Source: Trichinella spiralis
Lineage: Eukaryota > Nematoda > Enoplea > Trichinellida > Trichinellidae
DNA length: 43,688 nucleotides
Direction of reading: 5' to 3'
NCBI GenBank assembly: GCA_000181795.3
Contig: CM012955.1
Span: 6,430,009 to 6,473,696 of the forward strand
Position numbers and translations under genes: made by a program. Shown piece by piece: positions 43,660-43,688 of this stretch. The notes beneath the pieces were generated by a model that ran no database searches, was not told the DNA's origin, and saw nothing but the letters and a program-made list of their open reading frames with translations. Position 1 is the stretch's first letter, and each line of letters begins with the position of its first letter.

Positions 43660-43688
43660 ATGCTGAATAATTTGCTTGAAAAATCTGG
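43660..43688 (+). CDS. Possible start of a divergent gene (cut by window end)
   Basis: An ATG at 43,660-43,662 with a reasonable context (tcacaATGC) opens a frame reading MLNNLLEKS to the end of the window. Its position just after the GC-richer block would fit a gene divergent from NUP155. Only 29 bases are visible, so this is weak. It could be chance. Confidence 0.15.

Overview
This is eukaryotic, very AT-rich DNA. It carries four spliced host genes, all on the minus strand, with short introns (mostly 40-100 nt, GT-AG) and A/T-rich spacers full of microsatellites. Compact introns, splice acceptors lying directly upstream of start codons, a CED-3/caspase-2-like CARD caspase, and many piggyBac and MULE remnants fit an invertebrate. 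A clade I (Dorylaimia, Trichinella-like) nematode is my best guess, but that is inference and no marker settles it.

Region 1, about 1-13,260, is a repeat and transposon island. Two copies of a dispersed repeat of about 1 kb (about 230-1440 and 12,525-13,260) lie near its ends. Inside are: a decayed piggyBac transposase (2413-2990); a repeat of about 2 kb (4270-8060) split by a complete-ended but internally deleted piggyBac element (4929-6771) with TTAA target duplications; a decayed copy (about 8100-8540) of a neighbouring small membrane-protein gene; a tRNA-like sequence (about 9745-9812); that membrane-protein gene itself (10,701-11,114, with a TATA box and a 5' UTR intron); and a TTAA-flanked fold-back MITE (11,349-12,233).

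Region 2, 13,263-16,614, is a cyclin L gene with 8 coding exons (423 aa): two cyclin folds and an RS tail. Its third intron, about 1.6 kb, holds a GC-rich, cysteine-rich open segment on the same strand. That segment can join in frame to cyclin L exon 3.

Region 3, about 16.6-25.4 kb, is a second repeat-rich spacer. It has LTR-type fossils (about 17.4-17.74 and 18.08-18.5 kb), more copies of the 2 kb repeat (19.0-19.4 and 20.24-22.18 kb) and a MULE transposase pseudogene (22.2-22.75 kb). The 20.24 kb copy still has the unoccupied TTAA site that the piggyBac element hit in the 4.3-8 kb copy.

Region 4, 25,450-43,013, is gene-dense. It holds glutathione synthetase (3 exons, 502 aa), a CARD-containing initiator caspase (8 exons, 428 aa, catalytic His and Cys present), a 4.4 kb spacer with a partial duplication of glutathione synthetase exon 2, and nucleoporin NUP155 (34 exons as modelled, about 1413 aa). 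The four genes have unrelated housekeeping roles: transcription/splicing kinase regulation, glutathione synthesis, apoptosis and the nuclear pore. No shared pathway is evident. Acceptor-like sites just before the ATGs suggest 5' UTR introns or spliced-leader trans-splicing. Exon borders were read by eye from GT/AG sites, reading phase and family alignment; cumulative phase is consistent throughout each model.
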